Positions 9,331 to 19,051 are shown, numbered from the stretch's first letter. The stretch is DNA of 64,000 nucleotides from UBA7672 sp047601145 (GCA_047601145.1 JASGJW010000005.1:62001-126000); one strand, 5' to 3'. Notes: a model not told the origin generated them from the sequence alone. Numbers and translations are program-made.

Positions 9331-12300
9331 TGGCCGAGGAAGCAAGACGCAGGAAATTGCCGCTCTGGCTCCGCATCGTTCTCGGTGTGGTGGTGGCGAT
9401 CTTTGCGCTCGTCGCGGCAGGCGTGGCCCTGCGCTACTGGATCACGAGCGACGCCGGCCGCGCCTTCATCACCTCACAGATCGACGGCCGCAAGGCCGGC
9501 CCGCTTGGCACAATCCGCATCTCAGGCCTCAAGGGCGACCCGCTGGGTTCCGCCACGGTGGCCGACATCGCGCTCGTGGACGATGAAGGCGTCTGGCTGC
9601 GCGCCAAGGACGCCCGCCTCGAATGGACGCCGACGGCCCTGTTTGCCGGCGAGCTGGAGATCAGCAAGATCAATGTGCGCACCGTCGATGTCCTCCGCCA
9701 GCCGCTGCTCAGCGCGCAGCAGGACGAAGGCGCCCCGCCGGACATCGGGCTCAGCCTCGACGAGGTTTCGATCGACGACCTCCGTCTCGCCAAGGCGGTC
9801 ATCGGCGTCGATGCCCGTTACGCCATCAAGGGCGGCGCCTCCCGTCTGCGCGATGCGTCCGGCAATGCGCGCCTGACGCTTACGCCCGTTTCCGGTCCAG
9901 CCGACCGCGCCGACATCGCGGCTGAATGGTCGGCCACGAACGCGCTCAAGGGCGCCGCCTCGCTCAACGGCCCGGCTGGCGGCCTGATCGCCTCGCTGAT
10001 CCAGGCGCCGGAAGGCAAGTCGGTCGCGTTTGACGGTCGCGTCGATGGCACGATCGAGCACTTCACCGGCAGCGCCCGTCTCGCCTTCAACGATGAACAG
10101 GCCGCGCTGGTCAGCATCTCGCGCGACAATGCTGCCGCTCGGATGACCGCCGACATCGCAACGGATCGCTGGCCCCTCCTCGCGCCCTTCACAGAGCGCG
10201 CCGGCGCGAATGCCAAGCTGGAAGGCAAGGCCAACCTCGCTGACCTCAAGAATGCACCGGTCGAACTGCAACTCCTGACCAAAGCCGGGACGGTCGATGT
10301 TGGCGTCGGCATGAACTTCGAAACATGGGCGCCGAAAGGCCCGTTCGACATCCGCGCCACGCAACTTGATCTCGCCTTGGTCGCCCCGCCACTGGCCGGG
10401 AAGATCGATGCGACGGGCCAGCTGGCGATCACCGGCATCGGCAATTTCGAATGGAAGGGCAGCGCCACGGCCGCGCGCATCGCCTGGCCCTCGGGCGGGG
10501 CGACGCGCATCTCGGCCCCGCTGACCATCGCCAAGGATGGCCTGACCATCTCCTGGGCGACGCCCTCCGCCGTCATCGAAGGCGGTCGCGTCGATGCACT
10601 GCGCTCGCTGGCCCCGGCCCGTTACACAGGCTCGACCCGTGGCGAGTTCAACCTCAAGACGCAGGTCGTCGAGATCTACCAGTCTCAGCTGATCGGCGCC
10701 CCGGGCGACGCCTCGGCGCGCGGCACGTATCGCATCTCCACCGGCGTGATGGACTTCCAGGGCACGGCGCATTTCAATCGTCTCGCCGATGTCGCCCCGC
10801 TCAGCGGTTCGGCTCGTAGCCTCTGGTCGGTCCGCCAGAACGGCCACAACGCGCCGATACGCATCACCGCCGATGCACAAGGCCGCGATGTCTCCTCGTC
10901 CATCGCCTCGCTTGCCGAACTTGCGGGGCCTGAGCCGCGCGTTGTACTCGCAGGCGTTGTCCAGTCAGGCCGCTTCGTCATCGAATCCGGCTCGATCCAC
11001 GGCGCCGGCGTCCGCGCCGACATGACGGGCCGCGTCAACGACGCTGGAAGGATCACAGGCTCCGCAAATGGCGTGCTCGTCCGCCCGCTTGGCCTGCCCG
11101 GCGCGACGATCGAAGACCTCGCCTTCTCCGCCGACGTCACGGGCAGCGTGCAGGCGCCGCATGTCGACCTACGGCTGTCGGACGGCGCGGTGTCGGCCGC
11201 AGGGCTCGCCTTCACGAATGTCGCCGGGCGCGGACAGGCCACGATCGGACGGGCGATCTCTGGCGATTTTGCACTGAGCGGGAAATCAGGAACGCAGGAC
11301 CTGAACCTCAGCGGCCGCATTCTCGGCGGCGAAGGCGACCTGCGCATCGCCGACCTCGTCGCCACGCTCGGCAAGCTGCAGGTGAAGGCGCCGCGCCTTG
11401 CCTTCTCCGACGGCGTCTTCTCGACCACTTTCAGCGCCACTGGCCCGCTCGCCGGCATTGGCGGCCTTGAGCGCGGAACGCTCACAGCGAACGGCACGAT
11501 CTCCGCCGGCGACGATCTCGTGGTCGATGTCACCGGCCGCCTCGCCGATGTGCGCAGCGGCGCTATGCGCATCGACCTCCTGACCTTCGACGCCGACGCC
11601 AAGGGCGGAGCCGCCAAGCTGCAGGCGCAGGCCCGCGGCGTTGTCGGCGCGCCCATCGACCTCAAACTCACGGCCTCCGGCACGCAGTCGGGCGATGCCT
11701 GGTCGGGCCAGGCCAGCGTTCAGGGCGCCATAGACCAGCTTCCTGTCGCCACCACCCGCCCGGCTGCATGGCGCTATGCCTCGGACGCGTGGTCGGTCGA
11801 TACCGAACTCTCGGCTTTCGACGGCAAGCTCGACGCTGTGCTCGCATCTTCCGCCAACGCAGCCTCGGCGAAACTCGACCTGCAGGGCCTCAACATCCGT
11901 GCGCTCTCGCGCCTTGCGCGTGTGACGCCGATCAACGGCCAGATCACGGGTTCTCTCACCTTCGCGAACGGTCCCGGTTCCGCGACGGGCGACTTCCGCC
12001 TCGCTGTCGCCAATGCAAACCCGGTCGGCGTCACGGCTGATCCTGTCTCGCTCACGATGTCGGGCCAGTTGCGCGAGGGCGTGCTGACGGCTTCAGTCTC
12101 TGGCGAAGGCCAGGGCTTCAAACTCGCCGCGTCTTCGCGTGAACAGATGATCGTCGGCTTGGGCTTCGACGTTCGCCCCGACATGAACGCTCCGCTACAG
12201 GCTCAGCTGGACATGACCGGTCGCGCCGAACAGCTCTGGGCCCTGTTCGGCCCCGAAGATCAGTCGCTGCGCGGCCAGTTGCAGGCGCAGGTCAGAGCCG

Positions 12301-13463
12301 TCGGAACGATCGCCAAACCCGACCTCAGCGGCGGCTTCACCGTCGCCAGCGGCGCCTACGAACATGGCGAGACCGGGGTTCAGCTGCGCGAGATCACGGC
12401 GCGTGGCGACTTCGACGAGAACTCGCTGCGGCTGACCGGCGTCAGCGCCAATGACGGCCATGGCGGCCGCATCAGCGGCGAAGGGGCGATCCGCTGGGAA
12501 CACGACCTCAGCGGCGGCCTCAACTTCGTCGCCGACAATCTCCGCGCTCTCGGCCGCGACGACCGCATGGCCGTCGTCTCCGGCAAGGGCGCCATCGAAC
12601 TCGGCGAGGATGCGACCAGCATCACGGGCGACTTCAACGTTTCGCAGGCGCGCATCTCGGTCGAACAGCCCGCCTCGGCGTCGATCCCGACGATCGCGGG
12701 CGTGCGCCGCGTGAACTTCCCGAACCAGACCGCCGAAGCCGAAACGGCCAAGCCGTGGCTCAAGCCTGTACTGCTCGACGTGAAGGTCTCCGCCAATAAC
12801 CGCATCACCGTGTTTGGCCGTGGCCTCGAGACGGAATGGTCCGGCAACCTGCACATCACCGGCCCGATCGCCGATCCGTCGATCGAGGGAACCGCCACAC
12901 TGGTGCGCGGCGACCTTGATCTGGCCGGCCGCCGCTTCGCTTTCGACACAGGCACGATCGACCTCGACGGGCCCATCCGTCTCGCCCGCATCGACATCTC
13001 GGCCGAGCGTGCAGCGACCGACGTCACGGCCAGCGTCCACATCACCGGCACGCCGGTCGAACCCAAATTCACGCTGGAGTCGACACCTGCCCTGCCTCAG
13101 GACGAAATCCTCGCGCGCGTCCTCTTCGGCCGCTCAGCCGCTGAACTGTCCGGCTTCGAAGCCGCGCAGCTCGCCGCGGGTCTCGCCCAGCTTGCAGGCG
13201 GCCAGGCGGGCTTCGATCCGGTCGGCCTCGTCCGCAAGGCCACCGGCCTCGACCGCGTGAGCTTTGGCGCCGAGGACGGCATCGCGACCGTCTCCGCCGG
13301 CAAGTACATCGCCGAGGACGTCTACCTCCAGGTCGGCGCCGGCGGACAAGGCGGCGTCGGCGCGGAAGTCGAGTGGGAGCCGCAGAAGAACCTGTCGGTC
13401 ACATCTTCCGCCGACGGCAATGGCGACACCAAGATCGCCATCCGCTGGAAGAAGGACTACTAG
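9330..13463 (+). CDS. tamB: TamB, inner-membrane-anchored AsmA-like bridge protein
   Basis: 1377 residues. An N-terminal membrane anchor (LWLRIVLGVVVAIFALVAAGVALRY) is followed by a very long repetitive beta-rich region. The C-terminal TamB (DUF490) domain lies at about 1030-1377 and contains PALPQDEILARVLFGRSAAELSG near its end. TamB spans the periplasm as a hydrophobic groove and partners TamA. It directly follows tamA with a one-base overlap. It converges on the next gene, sharing four bases (CTAG) in which both stops are read. Confidence 0.93.
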   Translation: MAEEARRRKLPLWLRIVLGVVVAIFALVAAGVALRYWITSDAGRAFITSQIDGRKAGPLGTIRISGLKGDPLGSATVADIALVDDEGVWLRAKDARLEWTPTALFAGELEISKINVRTVDVLRQPLLSAQQDEGAPPDIGLSLDEVSIDDLRLAKAVIGVDARYAIKGGASRLRDASGNARLTLTPVSGPADRADIAAEWSATNALKGAASLNGPAGGLIASLIQAPEGKSVAFDGRVDGTIEHFTGSARLAFNDEQAALVSISRDNAAARMTADIATDRWPLLAPFTERAGANAKLEGKANLADLKNAPVELQLLTKAGTVDVGVGMNFETWAPKGPFDIRATQLDLALVAPPLAGKIDATGQLAITGIGNFEWKGSATAARIAWPSGGATRISAPLTIAKDGLTISWATPSAVIEGGRVDALRSLAPARYTGSTRGEFNLKTQVVEIYQSQLIGAPGDASARGTYRISTGVMDFQGTAHFNRLADVAPLSGSARSLWSVRQNGHNAPIRITADAQGRDVSSSIASLAELAGPEPRVVLAGVVQSGRFVIESGSIHGAGVRADMTGRVNDAGRITGSANGVLVRPLGLPGATIEDLAFSADVTGSVQAPHVDLRLSDGAVSAAGLAFTNVAGRGQATIGRAISGDFALSGKSGTQDLNLSGRILGGEGDLRIADLVATLGKLQVKAPRLAFSDGVFSTTFSATGPLAGIGGLERGTLTANGTISAGDDLVVDVTGRLADVRSGAMRIDLLTFDADAKGGAAKLQAQARGVVGAPIDLKLTASGTQSGDAWSGQASVQGAIDQLPVATTRPAAWRYASDAWSVDTELSAFDGKLDAVLASSANAASAKLDLQGLNIRALSRLARVTPINGQITGSLTFANGPGSATGDFRLAVANANPVGVTADPVSLTMSGQLREGVLTASVSGEGQGFKLAASSREQMIVGLGFDVRPDMNAPLQAQLDMTGRAEQLWALFGPEDQSLRGQLQAQVRAVGTIAKPDLSGGFTVASGAYEHGETGVQLREITARGDFDENSLRLTGVSANDGHGGRISGEGAIRWEHDLSGGLNFVADNLRALGRDDRMAVVSGKGAIELGEDATSITGDFNVSQARISVEQPASASIPTIAGVRRVNFPNQTAEAETAKPWLKPVLLDVKVSANNRITVFGRGLETEWSGNLHITGPIADPSIEGTATLVRGDLDLAGRRFAFDTGTIDLDGPIRLARIDISAERAATDVTASVHITGTPVEPKFTLESTPALPQDEILARVLFGRSAAELSGFEAAQLAAGLAQLAGGQAGFDPVGLVRKATGLDRVSFGAEDGIATVSAGKYIAEDVYLQVGAGGQGGVGAEVEWEPQKNLSVTSSADGNGDTKIAIRWKKDY

Positions 13464-13984
13464 GCCGCCGGACTCACTGCCTCTTCCTTCGGCCAAAGGA
13501 AGCGTGCGCACGCCGAGATCACCAGCCCCACGATGAACATGTGCACGAGGATCGTGGCGTAGAGCATCTGGTGATCCGTGATCTTCCCGTCAGGCCCGCG
13601 CGGGCCATCCGGCAGGGCCCCGCTGCCATGCGTCGCTGCCAGGGGCAGGACGACGGTGTACATCACCACCATCACCACGATGCCGTAGCACGGCCCCAGC
13701 AGCCACCAGTATGTCCGCAAGTCCTTCATCCGCCTCGCTGCAATCATATAGACCGACGCCATGATCAGCGTCAGGACGAACTCAAGCGCGAGCCCGAGGC
13801 TCGCCGAGCCCCATCCGCCTTCGGTCGTCGCCGGCCCGAGCACGCCGCGCGCGATCGACTGCAGGATCTGCATCGGCTCCATCTTGTAGTAGCCGCCGAT
13901 ATGGATGAACGCGTAGGTCAGATCGAGCGCGCCCGCGATCAACGCAGCGACAACGATCGGCTTCCACAGCTTGCCGTATGACAT
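13460..13984 (-). CDS. Four-helix membrane protein of unknown function
   Basis: 174 residues with four probable membrane segments: near residues 8-27, 60-80, 92-117 and 143-162. There is a polar loop between helices 3 and 4 (THGSGALPDGPRGPDG). The second segment contains TYAFIHIGGYYKM just before it. I do not recognise a characterised family, though similar uncharacterised membrane proteins are common in proteobacteria. The start is preceded by GGGAGGG. It is 32 bases downstream of truA on the same strand order reversed, so co-transcription with truA is not implied. Confidence 0.7.
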   Translation of the reverse strand: MSYGKLWKPIVVAALIAGALDLTYAFIHIGGYYKMEPMQILQSIARGVLGPATTEGGWGSASLGLALEFVLTLIMASVYMIAARRMKDLRTYWWLLGPCYGIVVMVVMYTVVLPLAATHGSGALPDGPRGPDGKITDHQMLYATILVHMFIVGLVISACARFLWPKEEAVSPAA

Positions 13985-14016
13985 GAGCCCTCCCGGCGCG
14001 CTCCTTGCGGCGCGCT

Positions 14017-14787
14017 CTAGGGCGTCAACGGATCATAACTCACGCTCGCAAGATAGAGCCCGTCCGCCGGCGCGACGGGGCCGCAGCGCGTGCGGTCAGC
14101 CGCAGCGAGGATTTCGGCAATCCATCCCGGCTTTTCCCGACCGCGGCCAACGTCGACCAACGACCCCACCATCGAGCGTACCTGCCGATGCAGGAAGGAC
14201 CGCGCCGTCGTCCTGACCTCGATCAGTTCGCCATGGCGCTCTACGCTGATCGACTTCAGCGTCTTCACCGGCGTATCCGCCTGGCAATTGGCGTCCCGGA
14301 ACGTCGTGAAGTCGTGTCGCCCGACCAACGCCTGCGCCGCCGCATGCATGGCCTCCACGTCCATGGCAACCGACACGCGCCATGCCCGCCCCCGATCCAG
14401 CGCAAGATCCGCTCGCCGGTTGATGATGCGATAGACATAGCTGCGCCCGGTCGCATCGAAGCGCGCATGGAAATCCGGCGAGGCGCCTTCCGCTTCGAGC
14501 ACCGCGATAGGATGCGGCCGCAGATGGGCGTTGATCGCGTCGCGCACCTTGCCTGCGCGGATTGTCTTGGTGAGGTCGAGATGCGCCACCTGTCCCAGCG
14601 CATGCACGCCTGCGTCCGTGCGGCCGGCCCCGATCACCTGCACCGGCGCGCCGTCCAGCGCCTCGGCCGCCGCCTCAAGCGTCTGCTGCACGGACGGGGC
14701 ATTCTCCTGCCGCTGCCAGCCCGCGAAGACCGACCCATCGTATTCGATCGTCAACTTGTACCTAGGCAAGGGGAACCCCGAAGGCAT
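14017..14787 (-). CDS. truA: tRNA pseudouridine(38-40) synthase
   Basis: 256 residues. It isomerises uridines 38-40 in the anticodon stem-loop of tRNAs. The catalytic aspartate is in GAGRTDAGVHALGQVAH, and the N-terminal YKLTIEYDGSVFAGWQRQ and C-terminal FLHRQVRSMVGSL motifs are standard. The ATG at 14787 lies inside the upstream GNAT gene (26-base overlap). A TTG at 14769 giving LPRYK is a plausible alternative that fits the usual N-terminus better. It belongs to the fmt-GNAT-truA run. Confidence 0.95.
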   Translation of the reverse strand: MPSGFPLPRYKLTIEYDGSVFAGWQRQENAPSVQQTLEAAAEALDGAPVQVIGAGRTDAGVHALGQVAHLDLTKTIRAGKVRDAINAHLRPHPIAVLEAEGASPDFHARFDATGRSYVYRIINRRADLALDRGRAWRVSVAMDVEAMHAAAQALVGRHDFTTFRDANCQADTPVKTLKSISVERHGELIEVRTTARSFLHRQVRSMVGSLVDVGRGREKPGWIAEILAAADRTRCGPVAPADGLYLASVSYDPLTP

Positions 14788-15262
14788 CCGGGAAGATCAG
14801 CTTGCCCGACATGGGCGGCCCGAACCGGTAGCGGACCGCCATGAAATGCGGACCTTTCAGCGGCGTCTCGAAATCCGCGGTCGCCTCCACCGAGAAGCCG
14901 AAGCGCGGATAGTAGGCCTCGTGCCCCAGCACAAAGACGATCGGCACGCCGTTATCCCGCATCATCTTGAGGCCGGCCGTCGCCAGCGATGATCCGATCC
15001 CTTCGCGTTGCGCCCACGGATCAACGCACATGGGCCCGAGCCCTGCTCCGCCAAGTCTGCCCAGCACGCCCATCGGATAGAACAGGATGTGGCCGACGAT
15101 CTGTCCGTCCATCTCGCAGACCATCTGCACCAGGACGTCGCCGGCATCCTCCAGCTTGCGGATGATCGCCGCCTCGTCAGGCCGGCCGAAAGCGCGTGTG
15201 TTGAGGTCCTGCACCGCCGGCTTGTCGGCCTGCAACATGATGCGAACTGTCTTCTCGCTCAT
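14762..15262 (-). CDS. GNAT-family N-acetyltransferase (YhbS-like)
   Basis: 166 residues with the GNAT acetyl-CoA-binding core: LGPMCVDPWAQREGIGSSLA is the motif A region with the R/Q-x-x-G-x-G/S loop, and YYPRFGFSV is the C-terminal strand typical of YhbS-type enzymes. The substrate is unknown. Its ATG overlaps the fmt stop as ATGA and its own 3' end overlaps truA, so it is embedded and probably translated within that operon. That raises the possibility of a role in tRNA or protein modification, which is inference from position only. Confidence 0.88.
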   Translation of the reverse strand: MSEKTVRIMLQADKPAVQDLNTRAFGRPDEAAIIRKLEDAGDVLVQMVCEMDGQIVGHILFYPMGVLGRLGGAGLGPMCVDPWAQREGIGSSLATAGLKMMRDNGVPIVFVLGHEAYYPRFGFSVEATADFETPLKGPHFMAVRYRFGPPMSGKLIFPDAFGVPLA

Positions 15263-16179
15263 GTGAGCCTCCGCCCCGGCCCGATGCGTGCGCCTCGCTG
15301 GAACTCCTCCGCAGTCATCTGCTTCTTCCCCGCCTGCTGCAAGCGGATCAGGCGCACGGCGTCTTCGCCGCAGGCGATGGTCAACTCGTCGTTCAGCGCC
15401 TCGCCGGGCTCACCCGATCCCCATTCCGGTTTGGCGTGCAGCACCTTTATGCGCTGGCCGTCGAGTTCGAACCACGCGCCCGGGAAAGGCGACAGGCCGC
15501 GTATGTGGTTGGCGACCTCGAGCCCACTCTTCTTCCAGTCGATCCGCGCCTCCGCAGGCGAAACCTTCGCCGCGATGGTGGCGCCTTCCTCGACCTGCTG
15601 ATGCAGCTCGACCGGCCCCGCCTCAAGCTTCGCCAGCCCCTCAACCATCAGCTTTGCGCCCAGCTGCATCAGGCGATCGTGCACATCGCCCGTGGTGTCA
15701 TCTTCGCTGATCGGCGTCGTCGCGGTCAGCATCACCGGGCCGGTATCCAGCCCCACATCCATCTTCATGACCTGCACGCCGGTGACCTTGTCGCCCGCCA
15801 TCACCGCACGATGGATCGGCGCTGCCCCACGCCAGCGCGGCAGGATCGAGCCGTGGATGTTGAAACACCCCAATCGCGGCGCATCAAGGATCGGCTTGGG
15901 CAGCAGCAGGCCGTAGGCCACGACCACGGCCACATCGAGCTTCAGCGCCGCGAACGCCTCCTTATCCAAGTTGTCGCGGAAATTCTCGGGCGTGCGGACC
16001 TCCAGCCCATGCCGCTCCGCCGCTTCATGCACCGGCGTCTTCGTCAGTTGTTTCCCGCGCCCTGCCGGGCGCGGCGGCTGCGAATAGACGCAGGCAACCT
16101 CGTGGCCTGCGGCAAGGATCGCCTCCAGCGTCGGAACGGCGAACTCGGGGGATCCCATGAAGGCAATGCGCAATGACAT
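15259..16179 (-). CDS. fmt: Methionyl-tRNA formyltransferase
   Basis: 306 residues. It transfers a formyl group from 10-formyl-tetrahydrofolate to initiator Met-tRNA. Visible features are the N-terminal LRIAFMGSPEFAVPTLEAI, the catalytic loop NIHGSILPRWRGAAPIHRA and the flexible PAGRGKQLTKTPV loop. The start follows GAAGGG. In many alphaproteobacteria def precedes fmt, but here def is absent and a small membrane-protein gene diverges instead. It is first in the fmt-GNAT-truA run. Confidence 0.96.
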   Translation of the reverse strand: MSLRIAFMGSPEFAVPTLEAILAAGHEVACVYSQPPRPAGRGKQLTKTPVHEAAERHGLEVRTPENFRDNLDKEAFAALKLDVAVVVAYGLLLPKPILDAPRLGCFNIHGSILPRWRGAAPIHRAVMAGDKVTGVQVMKMDVGLDTGPVMLTATTPISEDDTTGDVHDRLMQLGAKLMVEGLAKLEAGPVELHQQVEEGATIAAKVSPAEARIDWKKSGLEVANHIRGLSPFPGAWFELDGQRIKVLHAKPEWGSGEPGEALNDELTIACGEDAVRLIRLQQAGKKQMTAEEFQRGARIGPGRRLT

Positions 16180-16242
16180 GGCGCCCTTCTAGCCTCCCCC
16201 GCCGCATTGTGGAACGCACCCTGGCGCGTGTATCTACCCGCC

Positions 16243-16539
16243 ATGGACCTCAAACCGCACGAAATCGCGCTTGCGATCATCGCCGTCGCCGCCCCGCTGA
16301 TCTTCATCGTCCTGGCGTTCACGCCGGGCGGGCTCAGCTTCATTGGTGATATCGCGATGAACCCGGTCCTGATGCCGTGGATCTTCTTCGGCGGGGCGGC
16401 TCTGGTGTTCTGCGTGCTGGCCTACCGCATCTATCGCCGCATCCGGCCGCTTCCGAAGAAGAAGGAAGCCGCACCCGAGCACGTCACCCCGACGCCGAAA
16501 TTCAACTTCAAGCGCGAGAAGCCGCCGACCCAGCCCTAG
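16243..16539 (+). CDS. Small two-helix membrane protein
   Basis: 98 residues from ATG 16243. The two hydrophobic segments are HEIALAIIAVAAPLIFIVLAF and MPWIFFGGAALVFCVLAYRIY. A basic, proline-containing tail (RRIRPLPKKKE and KREKPP) follows and is probably cytoplasmic. No family is recognised. No clear ribosome-binding site is visible; the frame opens at 16207, 63 bases after the divergent fmt start at the longest. It converges on ybaB with nine bases between. Confidence 0.6.
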   Translation: MDLKPHEIALAIIAVAAPLIFIVLAFTPGGLSFIGDIAMNPVLMPWIFFGGAALVFCVLAYRIYRRIRPLPKKKEAAPEHVTPTPKFNFKREKPPTQP

Positions 16540-16548
16540 AAGGCCAGC

Positions 16549-16875
16549 CTAGAACGGCAGCTTGAAGCCAGGCAGCATGCCGCCGAGCCCCCCGGTCGCC
16601 TGCTTCATGGCTTCGGCCATCGCATCGTCCAGTTTCCGCCGCGCATCCGAGTGGGCGGCCTTCACGAGGTCTTCGACCATCTCCTTGTCGGCAGGCTGGA
16701 GCAGCGACGGATCGATGGCCAGAGCGGCGAGTTCGCCCTTGCCCTTCAGCGTCACCTTCACCATCCCGGCGCCGGAAGATCCCTCAGCGGTTATCTCTTC
16801 CATCTTTGCCTGGGCTTCCTGCAGGCGCTGCTGCATCTGCTGCGCCTGGCGCATGATATCGGACAGGTCTTTCAT
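16549..16875 (-). CDS. ybaB: YbaB/EbfC nucleoid-associated protein
   Basis: 108 residues from ATG 16875. The N-terminal helix is rich in Gln (IMRQAQQMQQRLQEAQ), followed by the short beta sheet GMVKVTLKGKGELAALAIDP and a C-terminal helix. These are the features of the dimeric tweezer-like DNA-binding family EbfC. The ATG overlaps the dnaX stop by one base. Genomes commonly show dnaX-ybaB-recR; recR does not follow here. Confidence 0.93.
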   Translation of the reverse strand: MKDLSDIMRQAQQMQQRLQEAQAKMEEITAEGSSGAGMVKVTLKGKGELAALAIDPSLLQPADKEMVEDLVKAAHSDARRKLDDAMAEAMKQATGGLGGMLPGFKLPF

Positions 16876-18722
16876 CAATCGTCCTCGCGCTCTTCGGGGT
16901 CGGGAATGTCTTCTTCGGCCCGTTCGCGATGACCAAAATCGACATGGATCACATTGGCGGACGCCGCCGGAGCATCGTCCATCTCGTCCTGCTGCTCTTC
17001 AGGGTCGTCCACGCGCAGCACCTTGGCGCCCGGGAACAGCTTCAGCGCCTCGGCGACACGCGGCAGGGCAGCGGCCGCCTGCAGCTTCTCGCGCCCGCGC
17101 CGGTTGCGACGTTCCGACGTGCTCTCGGCGGCGCCGTCATTCGACTGCTGGATTTCCCACTCGACGCCGCTGACGTCCTCGAGCCAGTCCTTGATCTTCT
17201 GCGACAGGTTTGGCGGCGTTCCAGGCGCGGCGGTGTAGCGGAAATGGCCAAAGTCGATCTCGGCTGGCCGGACGAATTTCTCGATCTCGTATTTCAGCGC
17301 GATCTCGCGGCGCGCTTCCAACTCAGCGATGATTTCGCGCAAGGACGACAGGCGCACGCCATCGTGGTGATCGTCATCATGTGGCGGGGAATGGGCCGTA
17401 GGCGCCTCGGCCTGCGCCGATTCCCGCCCGCGCTCAGGCTGGGACTTTGGGGCGGGCACAGCGGCCCCGCCCGCGAGCATCTTCATCGCATCTTCCGGCG
17501 ACGGCAGGCTCGCAGCCGCCGCCAGCCTCAGCACCACCATCTGCGCAGCCGCCGGCGGATCCGGCGCACGGGCGCAGTCTTCGAAGCCCTGCAGCAACAG
17601 CCGCCACATCCGCGCCGACTGCGCCGCCGACAGCTGCTCCGCCATCGCCTTCGTGCGCTTGGCCCAGTCCTGTGGACCGGCGAACATGTACGCGTCCTTC
17701 AGCGCCTGAGCCCGCGAAATCTCGACGACCGCGTCCATCAGGTCCTTCAGCAGCACCGGCGCATCTGCGCCCTGGTCCAGCAGGGCTGTCGCCTCATCCA
17801 GCGCCGCCTTGTTGTCGCCGGCGATGATCTTCTCGAGGAGGTCGAGCACGCGCGACCGGTCTGCAAGGCCCAGCATGTCGCGCACCTGCTCGGCGCTCAC
17901 TTCCTTGCCATCGCCCTGAACGATCGCCTGGTCGAGAATCGAGAGACCATCCCGGGCCGACCCTTCCGCAGCCCGTGCGATCAGCGCCAGCGCTTCGGCG
18001 GAAACCTTCGCGCCTTCCTTGGCGCAGATATTGGCGAGATGCTCTCCCAGCGCCTCGGTCGAGAAGCGCTGCAGGTTGAAGCGTTGGCAACGCGACAACA
18101 CCGTCACCGGCACTTTGCGGATCTCAGTCGTTGCGAAGATGAACTTCACGTGCGGCGGCGGCTCTTCCAGCGTCTTCAGCAGCGCGTTGAACGCCGCCGT
18201 CGACAGCATGTGGACTTCGTCGATGATGTAGACCTTGAACCGCGCCGACACCGGCGCATAGCGCGACCCGTCCAGCAGGTCCCGCATGTCCGAGACGCCC
18301 GTGTGCGAGGCCGCGTCGAGCTCCAGCACGTCCGGATGCGTCGAGGCCATGATCGCCGCGCAATGCACGCCGGGCGGATCGAGTTGCATCGACGGCTGGT
18401 GAACGTCCTTGGTTTCGTAATTGAGCGCCCGCGCCAGCAAGCGCGCAGTGGTGGTCTTCCCCACGCCGCGCACGCCGGTCAGCATGAAAGCATGCGCTAT
18501 GCGCCCGGTCTTGAACGCGTTGGTCAGCGTCCTGACCATGGCTTCCTGGCCCACCAGGTCCTCGAACCGCGTCGGCCGGTATTTGCGCGCCAGCACCTGA
18601 TAGGCTGGCGGCCCCAGTGGAACGTCGTCCCCGAACATCGACGCCGTCAGCGTGTCGCGGGGTTCCGCAACATCGTCTTCCGGCCCGTCAGACGGGGGTT
18701 TCGGGGGCTTCTTCGTGGCCAT
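16875..18722 (-). CDS. dnaX: DNA polymerase III subunit gamma/tau
   Basis: 615 residues from ATG 18722, the clamp-loader ATPase of the replicase. Motifs are YQVLARKYRPTRFEDLVGQ, Walker A (GVRGVGKTTTARLLARALN), DEVHMLS, and the sensor/SRC motif VLSRCQRF. The four-Cys zinc site of E. coli DnaX is mostly missing; only one Cys remains in GVHCAAIM, which I believe is common in this class. The tau-like C-terminal half carries an acidic/His patch (DDDHHDG). Slippage sequences for gamma were not identified. The SRP RNA gene lies about 80 bases upstream. Confidence 0.95.
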   Translation of the reverse strand: MATKKPPKPPSDGPEDDVAEPRDTLTASMFGDDVPLGPPAYQVLARKYRPTRFEDLVGQEAMVRTLTNAFKTGRIAHAFMLTGVRGVGKTTTARLLARALNYETKDVHQPSMQLDPPGVHCAAIMASTHPDVLELDAASHTGVSDMRDLLDGSRYAPVSARFKVYIIDEVHMLSTAAFNALLKTLEEPPPHVKFIFATTEIRKVPVTVLSRCQRFNLQRFSTEALGEHLANICAKEGAKVSAEALALIARAAEGSARDGLSILDQAIVQGDGKEVSAEQVRDMLGLADRSRVLDLLEKIIAGDNKAALDEATALLDQGADAPVLLKDLMDAVVEISRAQALKDAYMFAGPQDWAKRTKAMAEQLSAAQSARMWRLLLQGFEDCARAPDPPAAAQMVVLRLAAAASLPSPEDAMKMLAGGAAVPAPKSQPERGRESAQAEAPTAHSPPHDDDHHDGVRLSSLREIIAELEARREIALKYEIEKFVRPAEIDFGHFRYTAAPGTPPNLSQKIKDWLEDVSGVEWEIQQSNDGAAESTSERRNRRGREKLQAAAALPRVAEALKLFPGAKVLRVDDPEEQQDEMDDAPAASANVIHVDFGHRERAEEDIPDPEEREDD

Positions 18723-18804
18723 GACCCCTATATGGCCCATGGGCGGCGGTTGCGCCAACCCACAGGGGGACAAGCTTCGATTTCTGCTGTGGAACGGAGG
18801 TTAA

Positions 18805-18902
18805 GGTGCAGGCTGGCCACGACCCGAGCTAAACTCGTTACGGCTGCTTCCTTCCGGACCTGACCGGGTTGGCGAACCGCTCGCCCGCAACCAGCCTGCA
18901 TG
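18805..18902 (-). ncRNA. ffs: Signal recognition particle RNA (small bacterial 4.5S type)
   Basis: Read on the minus strand, the segment contains GTCAGGTCCGGAAGGAAGCA (around 18847-18866), the near-invariant SRP domain IV core with the GGAA loop that binds Ffh. The ends pair: TGCAGGCTGG at 18891-18900 (as read on minus) with CCAGCCTGCA at 18807-18816, a perfect 10-base closing stem. Ends are approximate to a few bases. Location just upstream of dnaX on the same strand is common in alphaproteobacteria. No clear terminator is visible before dnaX. Confidence 0.93.
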
Positions 18903-19051
18903 CAGGTTATAGGCGCCCGGCGGCTGGCCTGCAATGTTTGGGGCTGAGTCGGGATGATTCAGGGGGTCGCCGGTGGCCAATCCAGCAGAATCGTGGACGA
19001 AACCGTCCCCGGGGGGCCATCAAGACTACCGGCGCGTGGGGCGCCTGATCC

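Noticed and set aside
15460..15480. GTTCGAA sequence like a tRNA T-loop
   Set aside because: It lies within fmt and has no matching tRNA stems.
16929..18863. A 644-codon plus-strand frame opposite dnaX
   Set aside because: It lies wholly antisense to dnaX and the SRP RNA, is Arg/His-rich and shows no domain.
18941..18962. Two GANTC methylation sites 10 bases apart between the SRP RNA and the TIR gene
   Set aside because: At this composition a GANTC is expected about every 300 bases, so a close pair is not strong evidence of CcrM control.
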